The notes under the pieces were generated by a model. That model worked only from the letters and a program-made list of their open reading frames with translations, was not told where the DNA came from and did not search any database. Source: DATARH01 sp963712835 (GTDB lineage: Bacteria; Pseudomonadota; Alphaproteobacteria; ATCC43930; CGMCC-115725). Taken from it: 64,000 nt of DNA. The stretch spans positions 124,001 to 188,000 of the forward strand of contig CAVQJJ010000006.1 of the NCBI GenBank assembly GCA_963712835.1, read 5' to 3'. A program made the translations under genes and the position numbers. Shown one piece after another: positions 51,395 to 61,226 of the stretch (positions are counted from its first letter, which is position 1; each line of letters opens with the position of its first letter).

Positions 51395-53864
51395 TCAGGG
51401 ATTCGGGCCGGATGTGTCCGCGCGATCGAGCGTGGCGATGTCGCGATCGAGTGCGGCGAGATCGTCCTTCCATTGCGTCCGCTCGGGGTGTTGCTCGACC
51501 ATGGCTGCGAGGATCGTTCGGCCCGCGGCCAGCCGTTGGCGCGCCTCATCGCGTTGGCCCGCCTTTTCGAGCGTTGAACCGAGTTTCACATACGACCCCG
51601 CCAGATCGCGCTGAGTGCGCAAATCGTCTGGTTCAGCCTTGGCCAACCGCTCGGCAATCGCGCAATCGTTTCGATAAAATTGCAGAGCCGCGACGAGATC
51701 GCCCTGATCGGCCTCGACATTGCCGATTTTGCTGTAGGAGACCGAAAGGTCGCGCAACCAGTCGGCATTGTCGGGCGAGGCCTTCGTGAGCCGATCGCGG
51801 ATGGCGAGACTTCGCCTGATAGGCGTTCAGCGCATCCGCGCGGCTGCCTTGCGCGGCCAGCGCGTCGCCGACCTTTTCGTAGGACACCGCGTAATCGTGC
51901 TGCCAGCCGGCATTGCCCGGGTCCGAACGGGTGAGACGGTCAAAGATCGCCCAGGCGTCGCGATAGACTTTGAGGGCCGCCGCCTCGTCATGCTGCGCCA
52001 GCAGGACATCGCCGACCTGTACGTCGGCGACCGACAGATCGCGCTGCCAATCGGTGTTGCCAGGGTCGGCGTCGGCGAGCTTTGCGGATATCGCGAGCCC
52101 CGCACGAAACGATCGCAACGCCTCATCGGGGTTGCCCTTAGCGACCATCGCCCCGCCAATCTTTCCCTCCGCGACCGAAAGTTCGCGCTGCCAGGCCACG
52201 TTGTTCGGATCGGCGTTGGCGAGCCGCGCGCGCAAATCGTAGCTCGCCTGGTACGAAGCGAGCGCATCGGTCAATCGGCCTTGGGCAAGCAGCACATCGC
52301 CGACCCGTTCCTGGTAGGCGGATAGGTTGTGTTGCCAATCCGCGGCCCCGGGATCCGATTTGACCAGTTGCTCCTCGATCGCCAGCGCGCCGCGATATGC
52401 GTTCAGCGCGCCGTCCAGGTCGCCCTTCGACACCAGCACATCGCCGATCCGCTCGTCGAAAATCGCCAGGTCCTGTTGTGCTCCGGTCCGGCCTGTCTGA
52501 GCCTCGGCGAGACGGGCCGCGAGCGCCTTGCCGTCATTGTACGATTTGAGCGCCCCCGGCAGATTGCCCTGCGCGACAAGCACGTCGCCGATCTTGTTCA
52601 GCGCAACGGCGAGGTCGCGGCGCCAGAGATCGTTGTCCGGCTCTGCCGCCGTCAGAACCGCATCGATGTCGCGCTTTGCCTGGTACGAGAGAAGCGCGGC
52701 GGCGAGATCGCCCTGCGCCATCTGGACATCGCCGACGCGCTCATGGCTGATGCCGAGATTGTATCGCCATGGCGTGTTGCGCGGTTCGCTCTTGGCCAAC
52801 CGATCGAAAATCGTCGCGCTGTCGCGATAGGCGGCGAGCGCCTCGGCGAGGTGGCCCTTGGCGACCAGCACATCGCCGACCTCGACATCCGTCGCGGCCA
52901 GCGCGTTCTGGTAGGTTCCGTCATTCTTTTTCTCCTGGGTCAACCCGGACATCAGGTGCCAGGCTTCGAGCGCGCGGGCTTCTTCCTTTTCGGCGTCGCC
53001 GAGGATTTTGTAGTTGCGCGCGAACTGAATCAGCATCTGGGCCTTGCGGTAACGCAACTCGGGCGTCGGGCGGCCGTATTTGGCCATGTCGTCGAAAAGG
53101 CCCTCAGCCTGGTTCAACAGCGCAAGCGTCGCGCCGTGCGGGACGTTGTATTGCTCGGCCTGAGCCACTGCGGTGTCGACGATGCCGCTTGCCGTTTGCA
53201 GCGTGGCATCAAGGAAGGCCTCGTTGGTCTTCAGCTCGTGCCAAGCGTAGAGCGCACTGCCGGTCGCGGCGGCGGCCAGCGCGGCGAGGATGCCCATGAT
53301 CGCGTGGCGGACGCGCGCGCGGCGCCGGCGATCGCGCTCCGCCCGGCGAAACACATCGTCGGGCGGCAGGCCGAGGAGGCGCGCCACGACCTTGGCGAGC
53401 GCCAAATCCAGGCCGTCGCCCATCTCGCGCAGGTCGGCGGCGAGCACATCGCCTGCTTCGCGCAGGGTGGGCGGAAAGCACTCGCGCGTCGCGCTCCCCG
53501 GCTCACCGTCAAGCAGCAGCGGGATCAGCGGGCGATCCGGGTGACGCTCGCGAAAGAGACGGACTTCCTCGTTCACCGGCTTGCTGGCGGCCGAGGCCGG
53601 AGAGGCAAGAAGGATCAGCGCCGCCGCCTGGTCGAGCGCCGCGACCGTCTGCGTGGCCAGTTCGCCGCCGGCGTCGAAATCATGTCGATCGCGGAAGATC
53701 GGACGCAGCTGCCTTGGCACCGGCCCCATCGCCGTGTCCCGGCCGACGAGGTCTTTGTCGACGCGAAATCCTTCGAGCCGCGAATGCACCCGCTTCGCCG
53801 CCGCGCTGTCGCGGTGGCTATAGGACAGAAACGCGCGGTATTTGAGCGGCACGCCGGGGGTCAT
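51395..53864 (-). pseudogene. TIR domain - transmembrane - TPR protein, frameshifted near its end
   Basis: The first frame (53864 to about 51810) has a TIR-like domain: YRAFLSYSHRDSAAAKRVHS at the start and ILLASPASAASKPVNEEVRL with the glutamate at the NADase position. One membrane span follows (HAIMGILAALAAAATGSALY, about residue 190). Then come at least eight tetratricopeptide units with the recurring core DVLxAQGxxxxAL. At about 51805-51815 the sense moves one frame over (AYQ followed by SLAIRDRLTKASPD, WLRDLSVSYSKIGNVEADQG) and ends at 51395 after about 820 residues. Whether the shift is a base error or real is unknown. It could be a membrane-anchored signalling or defence protein; the TIR domain may degrade NAD (inference). 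Confidence 0.72.
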
Positions 53865-54054
53865 GTCTTCTCCGATACCCGGCAGCGACGGAAGGCGCTA
53901 GTTCTTCACCGAACACATGGGCCGGCAGCGTTGCAAGTCAGCGACCGTGACGCCGGCATTAGCGTTTTGACGTTTTTCGACGCGCTGTAGACCTGCCGCT
54001 GACGCTCCCAGTCTATCAACGCGAGGCCGCCCTGGGATGACGAGAAATAGAAGC
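53865..54054. other. gap between the TIR-TPR and ABC exporter genes
   Basis: About 190 bases without a clear gene. Short open stretches on the minus strand exist but have no family motif. It may include the TIR-TPR promoter. Confidence 0.35.
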
Positions 54055-55905
54055 TCACTCCGCCTCTTCCATCGCCGCCGCTTCCTCGCGGCGGGCGGCT
54101 TCCTGCTGGCGTAGCCACATCGTCGCGTAGACGCCGCCCTGCGCCAGAAGCTCGCGGTGGTGGCCGCGCTCGACGATGCGGCCCTGATCGAGCACGAGGA
54201 TCTGGTTGGCGTCGACGATGGTCGAAAGCCGGTGGGCAATGATCAGCGTGGTGCGGCCGGCGGCGACCTCGGCGAGACTGGCCTGGATTTCGCGCTCGGT
54301 CTTGGTGTCGAGCGCGCTGGTCGCCTCGTCGAAGATGAGAATGTCGGGCGCCTTCAAGATCACCCGGGCGATCGCGACACGCTGCTTCTCGCCTCCCGAC
54401 AGCTTGAGGCCGCGCTCGCCGACCGCTGTTTCGTAGCCGTCGGGCAGGCCGCTGATGAAGTCGTGGATCCGCGCGAAGCGGGCCGCGTCCTCGATCTCAG
54501 CCCGGCTCGCGCCGGGGCGGCCATAGGCAATGTTGTAGAGGATCGTGTCGTTGAACAGCACGGTGTCCTGCGGCACGACGCCGATCGCGCGGCGCAGGCT
54601 GTCTTGCGTCACGTCGCGGACATCCTGTCCATCGATCTCGATCGCGCCGATATCGGCGTCGTAGAAGCGGAACAGCAGCCGGGCGATGGTCGACTTGCCG
54701 GCGCCGGACGGCCCGACGATCGCCACCGTATGGCCCGGCGGCACGGTAAAATCGATGTCTTCGAGGATCGGCCGGCGCGCGTCGTAGCGGAAATCGACAT
54801 TGCGGAACGCAACCGCGCCCTTGTCGACGATCAGCGGCGGCGCGTGCTTGCGGTCGACCACTTCCGGCGTCACCGTCAACAGCGCCAGCATCTGTTCGAG
54901 ATCGACCAGCGACTGCTTGATGTTGCGGTAGACCATGCCGAGGAAGTTGAGCGGCATGTAGAGCTGGATCAGATAGGCATTGACCAGCACGAAATCACCG
55001 ACCGTCATGCGCTTGTCCGCGACGCCTTCGGCGGCGAGCAGCATCACTCCGATGAGGCCGCAAGCGATGATGATTCCCTGCCCGACATTGAGCATCGCCA
55101 GCGTCGTCTCGCTCCTGACCGCCGCCTTCTCGTAAGCCTGCAGCGAGCGGTCGTAGCGCCCCGCCTCGTGCTCCTCGTTGGCAAAATACTTGACCGTCTC
55201 GAAGTTCAACAAGCTGTCGATCGCGCTGTTGTTGGCCTCGCTGTCGCGCGCGTTCATCTCCTGGCGAAAGCGCACCCGCCAATCCGTCACCGCGAAGGTG
55301 AAGGCGATGTAGACCGTAATCGTTGCGAAGGTGACCGCGGCGAATTCCCAATTGTACAGCCGCCACAGGATGCCGCAGACGATGACGATCTCGATCACCG
55401 TCGGGACGATGTTGAAGAGGATGAAGGTGAGCAGAAAATCGATCGCCTGGGTGCCGCGGCTCACCGCGCGCGCCAGCCCGCCGGTGCGCCGGTCGAGATG
55501 GAAGCGCAGCGACAGCGAATGCAGGTGGCGGAAGGTGCTGAGCGCGAGGCGACGGATCGCTCGCTGCTCAACCTTGGCGAAGACCGCGTCGCGCAGCTCG
55601 TTGAAACCCTGCGAGCAGACCCGCGCCGCGCCATAGGCGACGATCAGCATCACCGGCACGACGACAAGCCCGTATTTGCCGCCCAGCGTGTCAACCGCTT
55701 GCTTATAGAGAAACGGCACGCCGATATTGACGACCTTCGCACCGGCAAGCAGCGCCAGCGCGATGACGACGCGCAGCCGCAGCTCGATCGAATCGCGCGG
55801 CCAGAGATAAGGCAGGAGACCGCGCAGCGCGCGCAGCCCCTCCGCCAGCGTCCCCTTCGGGCCGTCGGCGGCGAGCGGCGGCGGCATGCGGCCCCGCGAA
55901 CTCAT
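54055..55905 (-). CDS. ABC exporter, Atm1/heavy-metal-tolerance type
   Basis: A 616-residue half-transporter with an N-terminal six-span membrane domain (about residues 25-330; AKVVNIGVPFLYKQAVDTLG at its start) fused to an ATPase domain. Walker A is GPSGAGKSTIARLL, the signature LSGGEKQRVAIAR and Walker B ILIFDEATSALD with H-loop IIAHRLSTI. The layout and the opening domain match the Atm1/HMT1 branch of alphaproteobacteria, which export glutathione-linked sulfur or metal conjugates. It would work as a homodimer in the inner membrane. The MFS gene ends 24 bases upstream on the same strand, so the pair may be one operon. Confidence 0.88.
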   Translation of the reverse strand: MSSRGRMPPPLAADGPKGTLAEGLRALRGLLPYLWPRDSIELRLRVVIALALLAGAKVVNIGVPFLYKQAVDTLGGKYGLVVVPVMLIVAYGAARVCSQGFNELRDAVFAKVEQRAIRRLALSTFRHLHSLSLRFHLDRRTGGLARAVSRGTQAIDFLLTFILFNIVPTVIEIVIVCGILWRLYNWEFAAVTFATITVYIAFTFAVTDWRVRFRQEMNARDSEANNSAIDSLLNFETVKYFANEEHEAGRYDRSLQAYEKAAVRSETTLAMLNVGQGIIIACGLIGVMLLAAEGVADKRMTVGDFVLVNAYLIQLYMPLNFLGMVYRNIKQSLVDLEQMLALLTVTPEVVDRKHAPPLIVDKGAVAFRNVDFRYDARRPILEDIDFTVPPGHTVAIVGPSGAGKSTIARLLFRFYDADIGAIEIDGQDVRDVTQDSLRRAIGVVPQDTVLFNDTILYNIAYGRPGASRAEIEDAARFARIHDFISGLPDGYETAVGERGLKLSGGEKQRVAIARVILKAPDILIFDEATSALDTKTEREIQASLAEVAAGRTTLIIAHRLSTIVDANQILVLDQGRIVERGHHRELLAQGGVYATMWLRQQEAARREEAAAMEEAE

Positions 55906-55929
55906 CGAACCGGACTCATGGCGGCGGGC

Positions 55930-57141
55930 TCATTCGGCGGGCCTCGGCTGCGCCGCTTCGGCCGGCGGAATGCCCCAGCCGAGCCCGGCAGCCGCGACGA
56001 CCAGCGCCATGCCGGCGAGAAACGGGGCGTCGCGACCCAGCCCGGCAAACAACGCGCCGGCCAGCAGCGGCCCGAGCACGCGCGACAGGCTGGCGATCGA
56101 TTGCGCGACGCCCATCACCTCGCCCTGTTCCTCGGCGCCGGAGCGGCGCGAAATCAGGCTGTTGAGCGAGGGCTGCATCGCTCCCATGCCGAGCGCGAGG
56201 AAACTGGCCGCGACGATGACCATCGCCAGATCATGCGCCAGCGGGATCGCCACAAGGCCGAGAGCGATAAGGCTCAAACCGGAAACCAGCAGCTTCTCCT
56301 CGCCGAAGCGGGTTGTCAGCCGGCCGATCAGCCCGCCCTGCATCAACGCCGACAGCACGCCGACATAGGAAAAGATGTAGCCGATCTGCTCCGGCCCCCA
56401 GCCGAACTGCGCCATCGCCCATAGCGCGAACACCGCCTCCATGCCGCCAAAAGCGAGGATCGCCAGGAAGAAGATCAGCAGCAGACGCGCCAGCGTCTTG
56501 CGGGCAAGCGCGTCGCGCAGCGCCGCGATGCGCCCCTTGCGCGGCCGCGGCGCGCGGCCTTGCGCGAGGCTTTCTTTCAGTACGAACAGCACGCCGAGAA
56601 ACGCGACCAGCGACAGTCCGCAGGCGATGAGGCCGGGGCTGCGCAGATCGGCGGTCGCCAGATTGTTGCCGGCGACCACCCCGCCCAGCGCCGGCCCGAT
56701 GATAAAGCCGAGCCCGAACGCCGCGCCGATCATCCCCATGCCGCGCGCCCGGTTCTCGGGCGTGGTGACGTCGGCGATATAGGCGTTGGCGGCTGCAATG
56801 TTGCCGGCGCAGGCGCCGCCCAGCGCGCGCGCCGCGAACAGCATCCACATCGCATCGGCGAGCCCGAGCCAAAGATAGGCCAGCGCCGCTGCGGCCATGC
56901 TGATCATCAGCACCGGGCGGCGGCCGACCCGGTCGCTGAGCCGCCCCCAGACCGGCGCGGTCAGCATCTGCGCCAGCGAATAGGTCGCCATCAGCACCGT
57001 CACCTCTTGCGGCGAGGCGCTGAAGCGCTCGCCGTAAAACGGCAGAAGCGGGATGACCAGACCGAATCCGATCAGGTCGATGAGGACAATGAGAAAAAGG
57101 ACAGGCATCGCGAGCCAAGGTGATATCGCGCCGCGCTTCAC
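55930..57141 (-). CDS. MFS exporter, TetA/Bcr-like
   Basis: A drug:proton antiporter of about 403 residues from the GTG at 57141; the ATG at 57108 (MPVLFLIVLIDLIGFG) is an alternative. Upstream of that the frame runs into repeat DNA. The first span LIVLIDLIGFGLVIPLLPFY, the loop-2 motif WGRLSDRVGRRPVLM and 12 hydrophobic segments match TetA-like exporters, with ALGGACAGNIAAANAYIADV in the fifth. It could export antibiotics or metabolites; the substrate is unknown. Confidence 0.82.
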   Translation of the reverse strand: MKRGAISPWLAMPVLFLIVLIDLIGFGLVIPLLPFYGERFSASPQEVTVLMATYSLAQMLTAPVWGRLSDRVGRRPVLMISMAAAALAYLWLGLADAMWMLFAARALGGACAGNIAAANAYIADVTTPENRARGMGMIGAAFGLGFIIGPALGGVVAGNNLATADLRSPGLIACGLSLVAFLGVLFVLKESLAQGRAPRPRKGRIAALRDALARKTLARLLLIFFLAILAFGGMEAVFALWAMAQFGWGPEQIGYIFSYVGVLSALMQGGLIGRLTTRFGEEKLLVSGLSLIALGLVAIPLAHDLAMVIVAASFLALGMGAMQPSLNSLISRRSGAEEQGEVMGVAQSIASLSRVLGPLLAGALFAGLGRDAPFLAGMALVVAAAGLGWGIPPAEAAQPRPAE

Positions 57142-57173
57142 CAGAACAAGGGGCAGATTGCCTCTCCCACCCC

Positions 57174-57246
57174 ATCCCGGCGAAGGCCGGGACCCATTTA
57201 TCCGCATCCCGCGCGGTTGAAGCATGGGCCCCGGCCTGCGCCGGGT
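57174..57246. repeat. inverted repeat between MFS and LLM genes (family B/E)
   Basis: CCCGGCGAAGGCCGGGACCC on the left is the near reverse complement of ATGGGCCCCGGCCTGCGCCG on the right, forming a long hairpin over a 30-base spacer. It lies in the divergent gap and artificially extends the open frame of the MFS gene. Confidence 0.6.
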
Positions 57247-57318
57247 GGTTCACTTTTTGGTGCCTCGGCTTGTTCCGATGGCCCTAAGATCGTCGCAAGG
57301 ATTTGGAGGAACCCGAAA

Positions 57319-58191
57319 ATGAAGCTGGGCAGGCTCGGCATATGGGCGGCGATGGACACGATGACCGCGGCGGACGGCGCGGCCTTCGCGAAAAAAGTCG
57401 AGGACTGGGGCTATGCGGCGCTGTGGATGCCGGAAAGCCGCGGCCGTGACGTGATGGTGCATTCGTCGTGGCTGCTCGCCAACACCACGAGGCTAATCGT
57501 CGCGCCCGGCATCGCCAACATATACGCGCGCGACGCGATGGCGATGGCCAACGGCCAGCGGGCGCTCGCCGAGCAGTCCGGCGGACGGTTCCTCCTCGGT
57601 CTCGGTGTGTCGCACATCCCCTCGGTCGAAGGCGTGCGCGGGCATGTCTACGGCAAGCCGATCGCCACGATGCGCTCCTATCTCGACGCGATGAAGGCGG
57701 CGCCCTACGGCGCACCCGAGCCGGCCGAAAAGCCGCTCACCATCCTCGCCGCGCTCGGGCCGCGCATGCTGACGCTGTCGGCGAGCGACGCCGACGGCGC
57801 GCATCCCTACAACGTGACCCCCGAGCACACGGATGAGGCGCGGCGGATCATGGGCCCCGGCAAGCTGCTCTGCCCCGAGGTCTGGGTGCTGCTCGAAACC
57901 GACGCGGCGAAGGCGCGCACCGCCGGCCGCCAGGCGCTCGCCAACTACCTGCGGCTCGACAACTACCTCAACAATTGGCGGCGGCTCGGCTTCAGCGACG
58001 TCGATTTCGCCGGCGGCGGCTCCGATCGCTTCATCGACGAAAACGTCGCCTGGGGCGACGAGGACAAGATCCGCCGTCGACTGCAGCAGCATTGGGACGC
58101 CGGCGCCGACCATATCTGCATCCAGGCGATCGCCCCCGACGGCTCACGCAAGCCTGACGAGAAAGTGTTGGCTCTGCTCGCGCCAGGCTGA
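57319..58191 (+). CDS. LLM-class (luciferase-like) oxidoreductase
   Basis: A 290-residue TIM-barrel flavin or F420-dependent oxidoreductase. From the ATG at 57319 (ribosome-binding site TTGGAGGA) the start is MKLGRLGIWAAMDTMTAADG. YAALWMPESRGRDVMVHSSW and GRFLLGLGVSHIPSVEGVRG are the cofactor/substrate segments of the LLM family. WAWGDEDKIRRRL-like DENVAWGDEDKIRRRLQQHW near the C-terminus is also typical of F420-dependent members. The cofactor (FMN or F420) cannot be decided from motifs alone. Confidence 0.82.
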   Translation: MKLGRLGIWAAMDTMTAADGAAFAKKVEDWGYAALWMPESRGRDVMVHSSWLLANTTRLIVAPGIANIYARDAMAMANGQRALAEQSGGRFLLGLGVSHIPSVEGVRGHVYGKPIATMRSYLDAMKAAPYGAPEPAEKPLTILAALGPRMLTLSASDADGAHPYNVTPEHTDEARRIMGPGKLLCPEVWVLLETDAAKARTAGRQALANYLRLDNYLNNWRRLGFSDVDFAGGGSDRFIDENVAWGDEDKIRRRLQQHWDAGADHICIQAIAPDGSRKPDEKVLALLAPG

Positions 58192-58280
58192 GTTCGCGAG
58201 CTTGACGGGACCGGTGGCCCGCCCGACATTGTTCCCGGTTACAGGGAAACGTCCCCCGGATAGTTGGGATAAGTCGCCGC

Positions 58281-58703
58281 ATGTACTCGGAAACCACCCG
58301 CTCGATCAAAGTGACGGTCCGTCCGTTCTATCTCGAACAGCACTCGGATCCGGTCAACGGCCACTATGTGTGGGCCTATCACGTGATCATCCATAACGAG
58401 GGCGGCGAGACGGTGCAGCTGCGCAACCGCCATTGGCGGATCACCGACGAGAACGGCCGACTGCAAGAAGTGCGCGGCCCCGGCGTCGTCGGCGAGCAGC
58501 CGGTGCTGCAGCCGGGCCAGAGTTTCGAATACACCAGCTCCTGCCCGCTGACGACGCCCTCGGGTTTCATGGTCGGCGATTACGAGATGGAGACCCCGGC
58601 CGGCGAAAAATTCCTGATCCGCGTCCCCGCCTTCTCCCTCGATCGGCCGGCCCATATTCCGATCACGGCCGATAGCCCGCAACACCCGCGGCGTCTCAAC
58701 TAG
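58281..58703 (+). CDS. apaG: ApaG protein
   Basis: A 140-residue beta-sandwich protein. The family signature runs from SIKVTVRPFYLEQHSDPVNG through YHVIIHNEGGETVQLRNRHW, then PGVVGEQPVLQPGQSFEYTS and PSGFMVGDYEM. ApaG is implicated in cobalt/magnesium homeostasis and diadenosine-tetraphosphate metabolism. It has one extra short tail compared with the usual 125-130 residues. folE follows 49 bases downstream. Confidence 0.93.
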   Translation: MYSETTRSIKVTVRPFYLEQHSDPVNGHYVWAYHVIIHNEGGETVQLRNRHWRITDENGRLQEVRGPGVVGEQPVLQPGQSFEYTSSCPLTTPSGFMVGDYEMETPAGEKFLIRVPAFSLDRPAHIPITADSPQHPRRLN

Positions 58704-58752
58704 AACACAAGATCCGCCGGCGCATCCGCGGACCGGCGAGAAAGAGACCATC

Positions 58753-59385
58753 ATGAACGACATCGCCAAACCGCCCGCCTCGAAGTCCGCCGCCTCGCGT
58801 CCGACGCGCGACCAGGCGATGGAGGCGGTGCGCACCCTCCTCCGCTGGGCGGGCGACGACCCGGCCCGCGAGGGCCTGCTCGGCACCCCCGACCGGGTGG
58901 TGCGCGCCTATCAGGAATTCTTCAGCGGTTACGGCGAGGACCCGGTGCAGCTGTTGCACCGCACCTTCGAGGAAATCTCGGGTTATGACGAGATCGTCCT
59001 GTTGAAGGACATCCGCTTCGAATCGCATTGCGAGCACCACCTGGCGCCGATCATCGGCAAGGCGCACGTCGCCTACCTGCCGGACGATCGCGTCGTCGGC
59101 ATCTCGAAGCTCGCGCGGCTCGTTGAGGTCTATGCCAAGCGGCTGCAGATTCAGGAAAAGATGACCGCCGAGATCGCCAACACCATCGACCAGGTGCTGC
59201 GCCCCAAGGGCGTCGCCGTGGTCATCGAGGCGGCGCACCAATGCATGACGACGCGCGGCGTCCACAAGCCAGGGGTCAGCATGGTGACGAGCCGGATGCT
59301 CGGCGTGTTCCGCAGCGACGCCACGACGCGGCGCGAGGTGCTGGCGATGATCGGCACCCCCGCCGGCGACGGAAGACACGTCTAG
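58753..59385 (+). CDS. folE: GTP cyclohydrolase I
   Basis: A 210-residue enzyme converting GTP to 7,8-dihydroneopterin triphosphate, the first step of folate synthesis. The zinc and catalytic residues are in FESHCEHHLAPIIGKAHVAY and the second cysteine in EAAHQCMTTRGVHKPG. The N-terminal DDPAREGLLGTPDRVVRAYQ and the RLVEVYAKRLQIQEKMT segment are typical. It is a cytoplasmic homodecamer. The start follows GAAAGAGACC. It is preceded by apaG. Confidence 0.95.
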   Translation: MNDIAKPPASKSAASRPTRDQAMEAVRTLLRWAGDDPAREGLLGTPDRVVRAYQEFFSGYGEDPVQLLHRTFEEISGYDEIVLLKDIRFESHCEHHLAPIIGKAHVAYLPDDRVVGISKLARLVEVYAKRLQIQEKMTAEIANTIDQVLRPKGVAVVIEAAHQCMTTRGVHKPGVSMVTSRMLGVFRSDATTRREVLAMIGTPAGDGRHV

Positions 59386-59386
59386 A

Positions 59387-59905
59387 TCAGCTTTTTGGCT
59401 CCGGCGGCGGCTCCGGCGCGGGAATTTCGCGCATCTCGAGCTGGTGCCCCGATCCCGCGAAGCCCAGCCTGATCTTGTAACTCTGCCAGTCGCGGCCGTA
59501 CGCGACCGGATCGGGGGTCGGGATTTGCGCGGTCGACACCGTCATCAGCAGCTGGTGCTGTGAATAGACGGTCGGGTCGCTTGTGGCATCCGGCATTGGA
59601 TTGAGGCCATTGGCGCCGAGCGAGCTGGTGCGCCACGGGTCGCTGAACGCCTTCTGCCCGGCGAGCATCGTCGGATTGGCATCGACATCGATCGAACTCG
59701 CCGGCGTGGTGCTACCGTCGGGCGCGACCAGTTCCGCCGTGCGCAGCGGCAGCGGGTCGAGTGCCTTCACCTGGATCACGTTGACCAGCGCACCCGGCGG
59801 AAAGCTCGCGGTCACGCCCGGTGGCGGCGCCGTCGCGGGCGGCGGTGCGTCGGCGCAGGCGGCCAGTACCGCGAGGCATGGTAGGATCATCCAGATACGG
59901 CGCAT
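59387..59905 (-). CDS. putative lipoprotein, unknown function
   Basis: A 172-residue protein from the ATG at 59905. The lipobox is LAVLAACADAPPP, with the lipidated cysteine at residue 17. The mature part is rich in proline and contains VNVIQVKALDPLPLRTAELV, ANPTMLAGQKAFSDPWRTSS, QHQLLMTVSTAQ and a closing IPAPEPPPEPKS. No family is recognised. It ends two bases from the folE stop on the opposite strand. The segment AELVAPDGSTTPASSIDVDA resembles a repeated extracytoplasmic beta module. Confidence 0.65.
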   Translation of the reverse strand: MRRIWMILPCLAVLAACADAPPPATAPPPGVTASFPPGALVNVIQVKALDPLPLRTAELVAPDGSTTPASSIDVDANPTMLAGQKAFSDPWRTSSLGANGLNPMPDATSDPTVYSQHQLLMTVSTAQIPTPDPVAYGRDWQSYKIRLGFAGSGHQLEMREIPAPEPPPEPKS

Positions 59906-60039
59906 CGCAGCCCTCGAAGCTCCATCGCTGCGGTGTAGCGCGAACCGCGGGCGGCGAGAAGAAAAAGCTGATGCCGTTCCGTGACAGCGGTGAAAGCGGC
60001 GTGGCACAATCCGCACAACGAGCCAAAGGAGACGCCGAC

Positions 60040-61119
60040 ATGGATGGAGCCCCCGTCACGACCCGCGATATCGGCACGGTCGAGGACAAATTCCTCACCC
60101 TGCGCGACGTCCGCCTCACCCATGGCGAAAGCCTGCCCGAAGCGGTGATCGCCTATGAGACCTACGGCACGCTTGCCTCCGATGGCCGCAATGCCGTGCT
60201 GCTGACCCACGGTTTTACCGGCAGCCACCATTTTGCCGGCCGCAATCCCGCCAACGGCGATCAGCCGGGCTCGTGGGATGCGCTGGTCGGGCCGGGCAAG
60301 CCGATCGACACCGACAAGCTCTTTGTCGTCGCTTCGAACATGCTCGGCTCATCGTTCGGCTCGACCAACGCCGCAAGCCGCAACCCGAAGACCGGCGAGG
60401 CTTATGGCCCCGATTTCCCCAATCTGGCGATCCGCGACATCGTCGCGGCGCAAAAGGCGCTGCTCGACTCGCTGGGCGTGAAACACCTGGTCGCGGTCGC
60501 CGGCCCGTCCTACGGCGGCTATCAGGGGTTCCAGTGGGCGGTCGCCTATCCCGATTTCATGGACGGCGTCGTCGCGGTCAACACCGCGCCCTGGGCCTCG
60601 GCCAATACCGACAAGCAGCTTGCCGAGGTCACCGCCAAGCTGGCGAGCGACCCCGAATGGCGCGGCGGCCGCTACCACGGCAAAGGCGCGCCGCTGACCG
60701 CGCTCACCGATATCCGCGTCGAGACGCTGAAGCGCTACGGCGCCGACGACAATCTGAAGCCGCGCTTCCCGGAGCCGGCGGCGCGCGAGGCGGAAATCCG
60801 CCGCGTCGCCGCCGAATGGGCGCAGAAATGGGACGCGCATTCGCTGATCATTCTGCGCCGCGCGCTACTGGGCTTCGACACGCGACCCGAGTTCGGCCGA
60901 ATCAAGGCCAAGGTGTTCTATATGCTGTGCCGCAGCGACAATCTGTTTCCGCCAAAGATCGCGCCCGGCGTGATGGATGCTTTGAAGGCGGCAGGGGTCG
61001 ATGCGCGCTATTTCGAGCTTGACAGCGATCTCGGCCACAGCTCGGCCGGCCCGGAGCACGCCAAATGGTCGGGCGCGCTGCGCGAGTTCATGGCGCCGCT
61101 GGTGGCGGGAGTTGCTTGA
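60040..61119 (+). CDS. alpha/beta hydrolase, homoserine O-acetyltransferase-like
   Basis: A 359-residue protein from the ATG at 60040 (ribosome-binding site AAAGGAGA). The opening is like MetX (LPEAVIAYETYGTLASDGRN, VLLTHGFTGSHHFAG). The nucleophile elbow is AGPSYGGYQGFQWA, whereas homoserine acetyltransferases have GGSMGGM, and the charge relay residues are SDNLFPP and DLGHSS. The match is to the family, but the changed elbow and surrounding residues make the substrate uncertain; an esterase or thioesterase is possible. The frame upstream of 60040 is antisense to the lipoprotein gene and not used. Confidence 0.78.
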   Translation: MDGAPVTTRDIGTVEDKFLTLRDVRLTHGESLPEAVIAYETYGTLASDGRNAVLLTHGFTGSHHFAGRNPANGDQPGSWDALVGPGKPIDTDKLFVVASNMLGSSFGSTNAASRNPKTGEAYGPDFPNLAIRDIVAAQKALLDSLGVKHLVAVAGPSYGGYQGFQWAVAYPDFMDGVVAVNTAPWASANTDKQLAEVTAKLASDPEWRGGRYHGKGAPLTALTDIRVETLKRYGADDNLKPRFPEPAAREAEIRRVAAEWAQKWDAHSLIILRRALLGFDTRPEFGRIKAKVFYMLCRSDNLFPPKIAPGVMDALKAAGVDARYFELDSDLGHSSAGPEHAKWSGALREFMAPLVAGVA

Positions 61120-61121
61120 TC

Positions 61122-61226
61122 GTCGTTGCGACCCGCGGACTTGATCCGCGGGGAAGCAATCTCCTTTCGCCTTGGCCTCCTATTGCGGGAGATTGCTTCG
61201 TCGCCTGATGTCTCCTCGCAATGACA
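61122..61226. repeat. dispersed palindromic repeat, family A (copy 3)
   Basis: The element reads GTCGTTGCGACCCGCGGAC, GAAGCAATCTCC, then AGATTGCTTCGTCGC and CTCCTCGCAATGACA. Its final ATG (61221) is the start codon of the MBL-fold gene, so the repeat contributes the beginning of that gene. Confidence 0.75.

Noticed and set aside
51800..52950. Regular DNA-level periodicity that might suggest a CRISPR-like or tandem array
   Set aside because: It is the imperfect tetratricopeptide repetition of the TIR-TPR gene; units diverge at the DNA level and there are no spacers.
54157..56424. A 755-codon plus-strand frame
   Set aside because: It is antisense to the ABC exporter and MFS genes, has no start context or motif, and is the expected by-product of high GC codon bias.
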